From Betaproteobacteria bacterium (lineage in GTDB: Bacteria; Pseudomonadota; Gammaproteobacteria; Burkholderiales; CAIKXV01), in assembly GCA_947456915.1 (NCBI GenBank), contig CANGUQ010000015.1:1-19081 (forward strand): a stretch of DNA of 19,081 bases, given 5' to 3'. This document shows positions 9,588-15,969 of the stretch, in pieces. The notes beneath the pieces are model-generated. The model saw nothing but the letters and a program-made list of their open reading frames with translations, was not told where the DNA came from and made no database searches. The position numbers and the translations under genes are program-made. The first letter of the stretch is position 1. Each line of letters starts with the position of its first letter.

Positions 9588-9947
9588 TCAGCGCCGCAGC
9601 AGCAGCGCGAGCCAGTTCGCCTTCACCGCCACCATCAAGCCGAGCAGGAGGCCCGGCCAGAAAATCGTCGTATACAGCCGGCCGATCAGGAGCAGCATCA
9701 GCACGGTCATCAGGATCTTTGCGAACTCGCCGACAAAGAACACGATTGCCAGGTGTTCCGGCCGTGTGCGCATCGTGAGCCACAGGTGCCCAGCAAACAG
9801 GGCACTCGGGACCCAGCAGGCCGCACCACCGGCCAGCGTCGACCAGGCGGCAGGCGCGTCCCGGAACGCACCCATCGCCACGGCAGCCACCGCAATCAGC
9901 GCCGCCTGCAGCCCGACGATCGCGACGAACCCGGATGGAACAGCCAT
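9588..9947 (-). CDS. atpI: ATP synthase accessory protein I
   Basis: This is a small membrane protein encoded first in many atp operons. It is not part of the final enzyme and is thought to help c-ring assembly or Mg supply. From the ATG at 9947 it has 119 aa and four hydrophobic segments: GFVAIVGLQAALIAVAAVAM, TLAGGAACWVPSALFAG, LAIVFFVGEFAKILMTVLMLLLIG and FWPGLLLGLMVAVKANWLALLL. The FVGEFAKI and LMVAVKANWLALL pieces match the AtpI family pattern, GEFxK...K.xxWLALLL. The frame stays open upstream to 10082, but that part is Arg/Ser-rich and not membrane-like. The start is uncertain because the Shine-Dalgarno sequence is weak. The position between the promoter region and atpB supports the call. 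Confidence 0.88.
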   Translation of the reverse strand: MAVPSGFVAIVGLQAALIAVAAVAMGAFRDAPAAWSTLAGGAACWVPSALFAGHLWLTMRTRPEHLAIVFFVGEFAKILMTVLMLLLIGRLYTTIFWPGLLLGLMVAVKANWLALLLRR

Positions 9948-10164
9948 CGTCTCGATCTGACCGGTGTGCAGGAACGTTGCGGACGACCCGCAGCCTGACC
10001 GTTTCGTCGCGCGCGACACGCATGCCGCCGCCGATCGCGCGACGCCGGCCACACGCGGGGCGTGCTCGCCGGCGCCGGCCACTGCGAGCCCGCTGCCAAG
10101 CCGCCACGGTCGATGCCCGCGCGCAGCCGCCGCGCTGCACCATCCGTATCGAACAAAGCCCCGG

Positions 10165-10194
10165 ATTCTCGCCTGACGCCGGAGCGTTTGTCAA
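10165..10194 (-). promoter_or_regulatory. Candidate sigma70 promoter of the atp operon, proximal
   Basis: A perfect -35 TTGACA (10189-10194), an 18-bp spacer and a -10 GAGAAT (10165-10170; 4 of 6 including A2 and the final T) read toward atpI. The predicted start would leave a leader of about 210 nt before the atpI ATG. ATCCGGGG overlaps and follows the -10, as it does at the distal candidate. Confidence 0.55.
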
Positions 10195-10286
10195 ACCTTC
10201 CGGTTGGACGGCGCTGCCCGCGCCGGGCAGGACCTCTCCGGGGCGCCGCCGCAGCCGGACTCTGTACCGCGGACGGGAAACCCCGG

Positions 10287-10315
10287 ATCATCGCGGCACA
10301 TGACGATTTCGTCAA
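10287..10315 (-). promoter_or_regulatory. Candidate sigma70 promoter of the atp operon, distal
   Basis: A -35 TTGACG (10310-10315; 5 of 6), a 17-bp spacer and a -10 GATGAT (10287-10292; 4 of 6 including A2 and the final T) read toward atpI. It lies 121 bp upstream of the proximal candidate and shares the ATCCGGGG sequence at and after the -10. Confidence 0.45.
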
Positions 10316-10568
10316 CCTTGGCCGGCCGGGCGCAGTGCTGCTCGCCCGATGCCAGCCGGCGCGGCACCGGCAGCGTCGCGGGGCAGGCGGGCGCGGCAGG
10401 GCTGCTAGACGGACCGCGCACCCGGCGCGAGGGCATCCTGACGATCGACAGCGCGGCGAGGGCGTGCGCCGGGGGCGCGGGTGCGGGCCAGGAGCGGGCC
10501 GACCGCGGGGCGAAGCTTCGGCACCCCGGTGATACACCGACCTCGCGGCGGTCGACCCCGCCCGGCGC

Positions 10569-11456
10569 TCACTCGGGCGTCAGCCCCAGCCGGCGCGTGA
10601 GCTCGTCCAGGTGCTCCAGCGAGTGCCAGGCAATCTCCAGCCGTCCGGTGTGCTTCGCGCCCGCCCGCACTCGCACGCCGGTGCCCAGCAATTGCGCGAG
10701 ACGCTCCTCGAGCCGCTGCACGTCGCGATCGGGTTCGGGCGCGACGGCACGCGCACGCGCTTCGCCGTTCAGTCGTGCCACCTCGCGTTCGGTTTCGCGC
10801 ACCGAGAGCCGCTGCGTGGCGACCTTGTTCGCGAGCGCGACCTGCTGGCCGGCGTCGAGCGCGAGCAGCGCGCGCGCATGCCCCATCTCGAGCGCTCCGT
10901 CAGCGAGCAGGACCTGCACCGGCGCGGCAAGCGCGCGCAGGCGCAGCAGGTTGGTCACCGCGGTGCGCGAGCGCCCCAGTGCCCTTGCCGCCGCCTCATG
11001 CGTCATGCCGAACTCGTCGATCAGGCGCTGGATGCCCTGAGCTTCCTCCAGCGCATTCAGGTCCTCGCGCTGGATGTTCTCGATCAGCGCCATCGCGAGC
11101 GCCGACTCATCGGCGATCGTGCGCACGAGTACCGGCACGCGCTCGAGGCCGGCAAGCTGCGACGCGCGCCAGCGTCGCTCCCCGGCGATGATCTCGTACC
11201 GACCCTCGCCCACCGGGCGAACCAGGATCGGCTGCAGGATGCCCTGCTCGCGGATCGACTCGGCCAGTTCGGCCAGCGCCGCCTCGTCCATGCGCGTGCG
11301 CGGCTGATACTTGCCCGGCAGCAGCGCATCGATCGCCAGTTCGCGTACGCCTTCGGCCTCGGACGTGCTGCCTGCTGCCGTCGGCGCATCGAACGCCGAA
11401 GCTCCGCCCAGCAGCGCGTCCAGACCGCGCCCCAATCCCTTCGGTTTCGCCATCAT
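10569..11456 (-). CDS. parB: Chromosome-partitioning protein ParB (CTP-dependent DNA clamp)
   Basis: It binds parS, loads and slides on DNA as a CTP-gated clamp, and stimulates ParA. It has 295 aa from the first of two adjacent ATGs (294 from the second, giving MAKPKGLGRG). The N-terminal KGLGRGLDALLG is the ParA-interacting patch. The N-terminal CTPase domain shows QGILQPI (71-77) and the box GERRWRA (92-98), followed by ENIQRE (126-131). The helix-turn-helix is at about 150-171 (MTHEAAARALGRSRTAVTNL). The C-terminal dimer domain ends LEIAWHSLEHLDELTRRLG. The ATG lies 2 nt after the parA TGA, so the genes are translationally coupled. The Arg-rich upstream extension to 11777 overlaps parA and is not real. 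Confidence 0.97.
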   Translation of the reverse strand: MMAKPKGLGRGLDALLGGASAFDAPTAAGSTSEAEGVRELAIDALLPGKYQPRTRMDEAALAELAESIREQGILQPILVRPVGEGRYEIIAGERRWRASQLAGLERVPVLVRTIADESALAMALIENIQREDLNALEEAQGIQRLIDEFGMTHEAAARALGRSRTAVTNLLRLRALAAPVQVLLADGALEMGHARALLALDAGQQVALANKVATQRLSVRETEREVARLNGEARARAVAPEPDRDVQRLEERLAQLLGTGVRVRAGAKHTGRLEIAWHSLEHLDELTRRLGLTPE

Positions 11457-11458
11457 GA

Positions 11459-12223
11459 TCAAGCCGCCCGATTGAGCATTTCTCCGGCCAGTGCGAGGTA
11501 GGCGAGCGCGCCTTTCGACTGGCGGTCGAATTCGATCACCGGTCGACCATAGCTCGGCGCCTCGGCCAGCCGGATGTTGCGTGGAATCACCGTCCGGAAC
11601 ACCTTGTTGCCGAAGTGCTGCGTGAGTTGCGCGGACACCTGCTGCGCCAGCGTGTTGCGCGGGTCGTACATCGTGCGCAGCAACCCCTCGATGTCCAGCC
11701 GTGGGTTGATGTGTGCGCGCACGCGCTTGATCGTGTCGATCAGGTCGGACAACCCTTCCAGCGCGTAGTACTCGCACTGCATCGGGATCATCACGGCATC
11801 GGCGGCCGCGAATGCGTTGAGCGTGAGCAGCGACAGCGCTGGCGGACAGTCGATCAGCACGTAGTCGTACTGATCGGCGATCACCGACAGCGCGCGCTTC
11901 AGTCGCAGCTCGCGCTCGGGCATCTCCACCAGCTCGATCTCGGCGCCGGCGAGGTGCCGGTTGGTCGGCAGCAGATCGTAGCCGCAGACTTCGGAGCGCA
12001 CCCGCGCGGCCGCTGCCGGCACCGCGCCCAGCAGCACGTGATAGACGGAGTAGGCGAGCTGCGCCTTGTCGATGCCGCTGCCCATCGTCGCGTTGCCCTG
12101 AGGATCGAGGTCGACCAGCAGCACGCGTCGCTTCGCCGCCGCCAGACTCGCGCCGAGATTGACGCTCGTGGTGGTCTTGCCCACCCCGCCCTTCTGGTTC
12201 GCCACCGCGAGAATGCGTGTCAT
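11459..12223 (-). CDS. parA: Chromosome-partitioning ATPase ParA (Soj type)
   Basis: This is a deviant Walker ATPase that forms DNA-bound dimers and drives segregation of ParB-parS complexes. It has 254 aa. The deviant Walker A motif QKGGVGKTTTS spans 10-20, with signature lysine K11 and K16. The Walker A' region VDLDPQGNATMGSG follows at about 36-50, and Walker B is YVLIDCPPALSLLTLNAF. The short N-terminus without a helix-turn-helix marks the chromosomal (Soj-like) class rather than the plasmid ParA type. The ATG at 12223 has GAGG (12229-12232) 5 nt upstream. It is separated from rsmG by 202 bp that contain a tandem 36-bp repeat. Confidence 0.97.
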   Translation of the reverse strand: MTRILAVANQKGGVGKTTTSVNLGASLAAAKRRVLLVDLDPQGNATMGSGIDKAQLAYSVYHVLLGAVPAAAARVRSEVCGYDLLPTNRHLAGAEIELVEMPERELRLKRALSVIADQYDYVLIDCPPALSLLTLNAFAAADAVMIPMQCEYYALEGLSDLIDTIKRVRAHINPRLDIEGLLRTMYDPRNTLAQQVSAQLTQHFGNKVFRTVIPRNIRLAEAPSYGRPVIEFDRQSKGALAYLALAGEMLNRAA

Positions 12224-12290
12224 CGGCGCCTCAGCACTCGCCGCCCCGGGACACCGCGCTGCACTCGCCGGTCGCAGCCGTGGCCTCGCT

Positions 12291-12362
12291 GAAATTTGTA
12301 ACAGGGGCCTGGCCCCTTTTCCCGTGGAAATTTGTAACAGGGGCCTGGCCCCTTTTCCCGTG
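12291..12362. repeat. Perfect tandem 36-bp repeat with GGGGCC/GGCCCC palindrome
   Basis: Two identical 36-bp units (12291-12326 and 12327-12362) start with GAAATTTGTAACAG and end with TTTTCCCGTG. Each unit holds the inverted repeat AGGGGCC-T-GGCCCCT (7-bp arms, 1-nt centre). In the rightward direction the palindrome is followed by TTTT; in the direction of the rsmG-parA transcript it is followed by GTTACAAATTTC. From memory, similar GGGGCCAGGCCCC units recur in many proteobacterial genomes as REP-like elements, which fits an inserted extragenic repeat. That is recall, not a search result. Confidence 0.9.
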
Positions 12363-12425
12363 ACCTCTGGCGGTCGAGGTTCCGGGCGCGGTTCCCGCTG
12401 CGGTCTTCGCGTTCATCACGGTCGG

Positions 12426-13052
12426 TCACGCCTCGCCGATGCGCACCAGATGGCGCTCGGCGTCGACGCCGGGCACGGTCAGCCGCGACACCTCGACGGT
12501 GCCCAGTTCCGGCGACAGTTGCAGCACTTCCTCGTACGGGTAGACGCCCTTCATCGCGAGCAGTGCACCGCCCGGCGCGCGCAGATGCTTCGCCAGTTCC
12601 GCGAACTCGGCCAGATCGGAGAAGGCCCGCGAGATCACGATGTCGAAGCCCGCCGCCGGACGAAACGCCTCGACGCGCTCGACCACGACCTGGACATTGC
12701 GCAGCCCGAGTGCGGCGACCGCCTGCTGCAGGAACACGCCTTTCTTGTGATTGCTGTCGAGCACGGTCACCGCCCACTGCGGCCGCGCAATCGCCAGCGG
12801 AATTCCGGGGAGACCAGCGCCGCTCCCGACGTCGAGCAGCCGCTGCTCGGGCGCGTCGATCCGCTGCAGCACAGCGAGGCTGTCGAGCAGATGGTGGGTG
12901 ACCATCTTCGCCGGCTCGCGGATCGCGGTCAGGTTGTGCACCTGGTTCCACTTCCCGATGAGCGTGATGTAGTCGAGCAGCGATTGCCGGGCGGTGGCCG
13001 GCAGGTCGAGCCCAAGGGCAGAGAGTCCGGCGTCGAGGGTCAGATCGGGCAT
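12426..13052 (-). CDS. rsmG: 16S rRNA (guanine527-N7)-methyltransferase
   Basis: It methylates N7 of G527 in 16S rRNA using S-adenosylmethionine; loss gives low-level streptomycin resistance in other bacteria. It has 208 aa. The N-terminal WNQVHNLTAI (35-44) and HHLLDSLAVL are family signatures. The SAM-binding loop is LLDVGSGAGLPGIPLAI (72-88), followed by VLDSNHKKGVFLQQ (97-110) and the SRAFSDL segment. The C-terminal domain ends with HLVRIGEA. I chose the ATG at 13052 (MPDLTLDAGL) because the Arg-rich frame upstream to 13370 is unlike the family. There is no good Shine-Dalgarno sequence. The 262-nt gap to mnmG is large for a gene pair that is often nearly contiguous. Confidence 0.96.
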   Translation of the reverse strand: MPDLTLDAGLSALGLDLPATARQSLLDYITLIGKWNQVHNLTAIREPAKMVTHHLLDSLAVLQRIDAPEQRLLDVGSGAGLPGIPLAIARPQWAVTVLDSNHKKGVFLQQAVAALGLRNVQVVVERVEAFRPAAGFDIVISRAFSDLAEFAELAKHLRAPGGALLAMKGVYPYEEVLQLSPELGTVEVSRLTVPGVDAERHLVRIGEA

Positions 13053-13314
13053 GGCAGGCAGGAAATACGGTTTTCGGCGACCAGGCCCGTTGCAGGCGTT
13101 CGCACGCGTGGGAGGAAGCCACCGCCAGCCGCCACTGCGCGGGCAACCGAGGGGGGCACGGCGGTGAACGCCGCCATCGGCAGCGTGCTCGCTGCGCGGG
13201 CAGGCCCGCTGGAAGATACGCAAATCGATACGTCGAGCGATGCACCGCCGGGTGCGGTGCACGACCCGGTCCGGTGCAGCGCGAGTGCACGCGCAACCTG
13301 TCGCCGTACTGCGC

Positions 13315-15267
13315 TCATCCCGACCGCTCCACGCTCGCCACGTCGGTCGAGACTGCCGCGACGCGGTCACCCGCCGGCGCGCCGACCACCGCGCTGCGGG
13401 TTCGTCGCTTCAGGTGCACCCACAGCAGTGAAACCGCCGCCGGCGTGATGCCGGGCATGCGTGCCGCCTGTGCCAGGGTTTCGGGACGTTGCGCCGTCAG
13501 GCGCTGCCGCGCCTCGATCGACAGCCCGGACAGTGCCGCGTAGTCGAAGTCCGTCGGCAGCCGGGTGGTTTCCCACTGGTCCTGCCGTGCGATCTCCTCG
13601 GCCTGCCGATCGATGTAGCCCGCGTACTTGGCGGCGATCTCGACTTGCTCGGCAACCGCCTCGTCGACCACACCAGGCCCGATCGCGGGCAGCGTCATCA
13701 ATGACCGATAGCTGACTTCTGGCCGGCTCAGCAGCTGTGTGAGTGAATACTCCCTTTCCAGGGACCGCCCGAATACACGTGACATATCGTCCGTACTCAG
13801 CAATCTCGGGTTGATCCAGGTCGACTTCAGGCGCTCGGTTTCGCGCGCCACAGCCTCACGCTTGCGCTCGAACGCCATCCAGCGCTGGTCGGATACCAGA
13901 CCCAGCCGCCGGCCGATCTCGGTGAGTCGGGCGTCTGCATTGTCCTCGCGCAGCGACAGCCGGTATTCCGCGCGGCTGGTGAACATCCGGTACGGCTCGG
14001 TCACCCCGCGCGTGATCAGGTCGTCGACGAGGACACCGAGGTAGGCCTCGTCGCGCCGTGGCGCCCACGGCTCTTCTGCGTCGGCCGTGCGGGCGGCGTT
14101 GATTCCCGCGAGCAGACCCTGCGCCGCCGCCTCCTCGTAGCCGGTCGTGCCGTTGATCTGACCGGCCAGGAACAGGCCGGGAATCGCCTTCAGTTCCAGC
14201 GATGCGGACAGCGCCCGCGGATCCACATAGTCATATTCGATCGCGTAGCCGGGGCGCACGATGTGTACGTGCTCCAGCCCGACGATCGAGCGCATGAACG
14301 CGAGCTGTACGTCGAACGGCAGGCTGGTCGACATGCCCTGCGGATAGATCTCGTTGACCGTCAGGCCTTCCGGCTCGAGGAAGATCTGGTGGCTGTCGCG
14401 CTCGGCGAAGCGCGTCACCTTGTCTTCGATCGATGGGCAGTAGCGTGGACCGATGCCCTCGATCACGCCGGCGAACATCGGCGAGCGATCGAGGTTGGCG
14501 CGGATCACATCGTGCGTGCGAGCGTTGGTGTGGGTGATCCAGCACGGAATCTGTCGCGGATGCTGCGCCCGGGAGCCCAGATACGAGAACACCGGCACCG
14601 GCTCGTCCCCGGGCTGGCGCTCGAGCCGCGAGAAATCGATCGTACGCGCATCGAGCCGCGGCGGCGTCCCTGTCTTCAGTCGCCCCAGCGGCAGCGCCAG
14701 GGCGCGCAGCGCCTGCGCCAGCGCCTGCGCCGGCGGATCACCGGCACGGCCGGCACCGTGGCTGGTCATGCCGATGTGGATCAGACCCGACAGGAAGGTG
14801 CCAGTCGTCAGTACGACCGCACGCGCGCGGAAACGGATGCCGGTCTGAGTCACAGCCCCGGCGATCCGACCGCCCTCCAGAATCAGATCGTCGACTGCCT
14901 GCTGAAACAGGGTGAGGTTCGGCTGATTCTCCAGCCGACGGCGGATCGCTGCCTTGTACAGCAGCCGGTCAGCCTGCGCCCGCGTTGCGCGCACTGCAGG
15001 GCCCTTGCGCGAGTTGAGGGTACGGAACTGGATCCCCGCCTCATCCGTCGCCGCCGCCATCGCTCCGTCGAGCGCGTCGATTTCCTTGACCAGGTGGCCC
15101 TTGCCGATGCCACCGATCGAGGGGTTGCACGACATCTGCCCCAGCGTCTCGATGTTGTGCGTCAGCAGCAGTGTCGCCCGCCCGGCGCGGGCAGCGGCAA
15201 GCGCGGCCTCGGTGCCGGCGTGGCCACCACCAATGACGATCACATCGAATTCGGTCGGGTACAACAT
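13315..15267 (-). CDS. mnmG: tRNA uridine-5-carboxymethylaminomethyl modification enzyme MnmG (GidA)
   Basis: With MnmE it installs cmnm5 on the wobble uridine of several tRNAs, using FAD, folate and glycine. It has 650 aa, versus about 629 in E. coli; the excess is a C-terminal tail after WVHLKRR. The FAD-binding GGGHAG (13-18), the MSCNPSIGGIGKGH block (45-58, with the conserved C47) and a second conserved cysteine in RYCPSIEDKVTRFAERD are present. The block GQINGTTGYEEAAAQGLLAGINAA and the C-terminal helical domain for MnmE/tRNA contact (YAGYIDRQ...) complete the family set. No mnmE is in the window. The promoter candidate at 15379-15408 lies about 105 nt upstream of the ATG, and the parS sites lie just beyond it. 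Confidence 0.98.
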   Translation of the reverse strand: MLYPTEFDVIVIGGGHAGTEAALAAARAGRATLLLTHNIETLGQMSCNPSIGGIGKGHLVKEIDALDGAMAAATDEAGIQFRTLNSRKGPAVRATRAQADRLLYKAAIRRRLENQPNLTLFQQAVDDLILEGGRIAGAVTQTGIRFRARAVVLTTGTFLSGLIHIGMTSHGAGRAGDPPAQALAQALRALALPLGRLKTGTPPRLDARTIDFSRLERQPGDEPVPVFSYLGSRAQHPRQIPCWITHTNARTHDVIRANLDRSPMFAGVIEGIGPRYCPSIEDKVTRFAERDSHQIFLEPEGLTVNEIYPQGMSTSLPFDVQLAFMRSIVGLEHVHIVRPGYAIEYDYVDPRALSASLELKAIPGLFLAGQINGTTGYEEAAAQGLLAGINAARTADAEEPWAPRRDEAYLGVLVDDLITRGVTEPYRMFTSRAEYRLSLREDNADARLTEIGRRLGLVSDQRWMAFERKREAVARETERLKSTWINPRLLSTDDMSRVFGRSLEREYSLTQLLSRPEVSYRSLMTLPAIGPGVVDEAVAEQVEIAAKYAGYIDRQAEEIARQDQWETTRLPTDFDYAALSGLSIEARQRLTAQRPETLAQAARMPGITPAAVSLLWVHLKRRTRSAVVGAPAGDRVAAVSTDVASVERSG

Positions 15268-15334
15268 CGAGGGATGCGGCGAGGCCGGCTGGCTTCAGTG
15301 ACGGAGTGCGCAGGGAAAACCGGATACGCGACGA

Positions 15335-15363
15335 CCCGGCGCGCGTACTTCGCGCGTGCCGGG
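15335..15363. promoter_or_regulatory. Inverted repeat in the mnmG leader
   Basis: Arms CCCGGCGCGCG (15335-15345) and CGCGTGCCGGG (15353-15363) pair over 11 positions with one non-Watson-Crick position and a 7-nt loop. It would lie at the very start of an mnmG transcript made from the promoter at 15379-15408. No T run follows it. The role is unknown; it could be a 5' stabilising stem or an operator. Confidence 0.4.
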
Positions 15364-15378
15364 ATCGCGGGGGGAGCG

Positions 15379-15408
15379 ATTGTAGGCACGCGACTGTGCG
15401 GCGAGCAA
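15379..15408 (-). promoter_or_regulatory. Candidate sigma70 promoter of mnmG
   Basis: The -10 TACAAT (15379-15384; 5 of 6) is preceded at 18 bp by TTGCTC (15403-15408; 3 of 6, matching the TTG). The predicted start near 15372 gives a leader of about 105 nt. It is the best -10 in the mnmG-selO gap on this strand. Confidence 0.55.
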
Positions 15409-15502
15409 GCTCGTGCAGGTCTCGCGCTGATAACGTCCGACTGTACAAGCGTGCCGCCGCGCGGCTGACGCGACAACCAGCGCCCGGACGCGACTGCAGG
15501 AA

Positions 15503-15518
15503 CGTTTCACGTGAAACG
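15503..15518. other. parS: parS site 1 (ParB-binding centromere)
   Basis: CGTTTCACGTGAAACG is a perfect 16-bp palindrome. It contains the universal chromosomal parS core GTTTCACGTGAAAC, with C/G instead of T/A at the outermost positions. It lies in the mnmG-selO gap, 3 kb from parA. Confidence 0.95.
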
Positions 15519-15560
15519 TCGAACATCCGCTGGAGTGCGGCGCTCGCTATCCGGGTCGCT

Positions 15561-15576
15561 TGTTTCACGTGAAACA
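15561..15576. other. parS: parS site 2 (ParB-binding centromere)
   Basis: TGTTTCACGTGAAACA matches the chromosomal parS consensus at all 16 positions. Its centre is 58 bp from that of site 1. The two sites should nucleate ParB spreading in the origin-proximal region. Confidence 0.97.
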
Positions 15577-15969
15577 CCACGCCGCTCTGCGAGTGGCCCG
15601 AGATGCAACGCCGTCTCCGCTGCGTGTTGCCCGCCAACGTGGCGGGCAAGAGCGCCCGCGCCTCTCATGCCAAAGCCCCGCTTCCGCTCGCGATCCTGTC
15701 CAGTCCGGCATGCCCGCCATGCAACGCGCACCCCGGCAGGCCCGCCAAGCGTGCCCGAGCATTCCGCACAGCCCTGCCCCGCCGCCTTCGGCGCGAACCG
15801 ATCTGCGATTGCCCTGCGCCGCCGCCTTCGGCCCGATGCTCTCCCGGACCCCCACTGCCTCGACATGGACTCAGACTCGAACCCGGTCCACCCGTCGAAT
15901 CCCACGGCTCCCCCGCTGCCGCGGCAGCCGGGTAGGATGCCGACTCCGGACCACTCTGCCCGACCCACG
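15577..15969. other. Gene-free upstream region of selO with hairpins and a direct repeat
   Basis: About 390 bp lie between parS site 2 and the selO start. Frames here, including an upstream extension of selO, are Arg/Pro/Ser-rich and lack family features. There is a perfect 9-bp hairpin TTGCCCGCC / GGCGGGCAA (15627-15649). Two 26-bp copies of a direct repeat lie 40 bp apart (15771-15796 and 15811-15836; 2 mismatches), each carrying the small stem GCCG-CCTT-CGGC. A -10-like TAGGAT (15933-15938) sits about 30 bp before the chosen selO ATG, without a recognisable -35. Confidence 0.55.
15771..15836. repeat. Direct repeat, two 26-bp copies
   Basis: The copies at 15771-15796 and 15811-15836 share 24 of 26 bases. 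Both have GCCCTGC, then CCGCCGCCTTCGGC, then CGA. The 14-nt spacer is unrelated. Each copy can form a 4-bp stem with a CCTT loop. The role is unknown. Confidence 0.75.

Larger units (their letters stand above)
9948..10568. other. Gene-free interval between parB and atpI with the atp promoter region
   Basis: About 620 bp lie between the parB stop and the atpI start. All open frames here are Arg/Pro/Ala-rich and show no family resemblance, so I call no gene. It contains two leftward promoter candidates (10165-10194 and 10287-10315). It also holds a perfect 12-bp palindrome GTCGCGCGCGAC (10006-10017) in the inferred atpI leader, and a CGAAGCTTCG palindrome flanked by GGGG/CCCC (about 10507-10530) just after parB. 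The latter has no T run and is at most a weak terminator. Confidence 0.6.

Noticed and set aside
12291..12362. The 36-bp repeats as a short CRISPR array or intrinsic terminator
   Set aside because: The units abut without spacers, so they are not CRISPR. The T run follows the palindrome only on the strand opposite to the surrounding genes, so they are not a terminator for the rsmG-parA transcript.
15511..15969. 153-codon N-terminal extension of selO beginning inside parS site 1
   Set aside because: It is Arg/Ser/Pro-rich, overlaps parS site 2 and precedes the family N-terminus, so a start at 15970 is far more likely.
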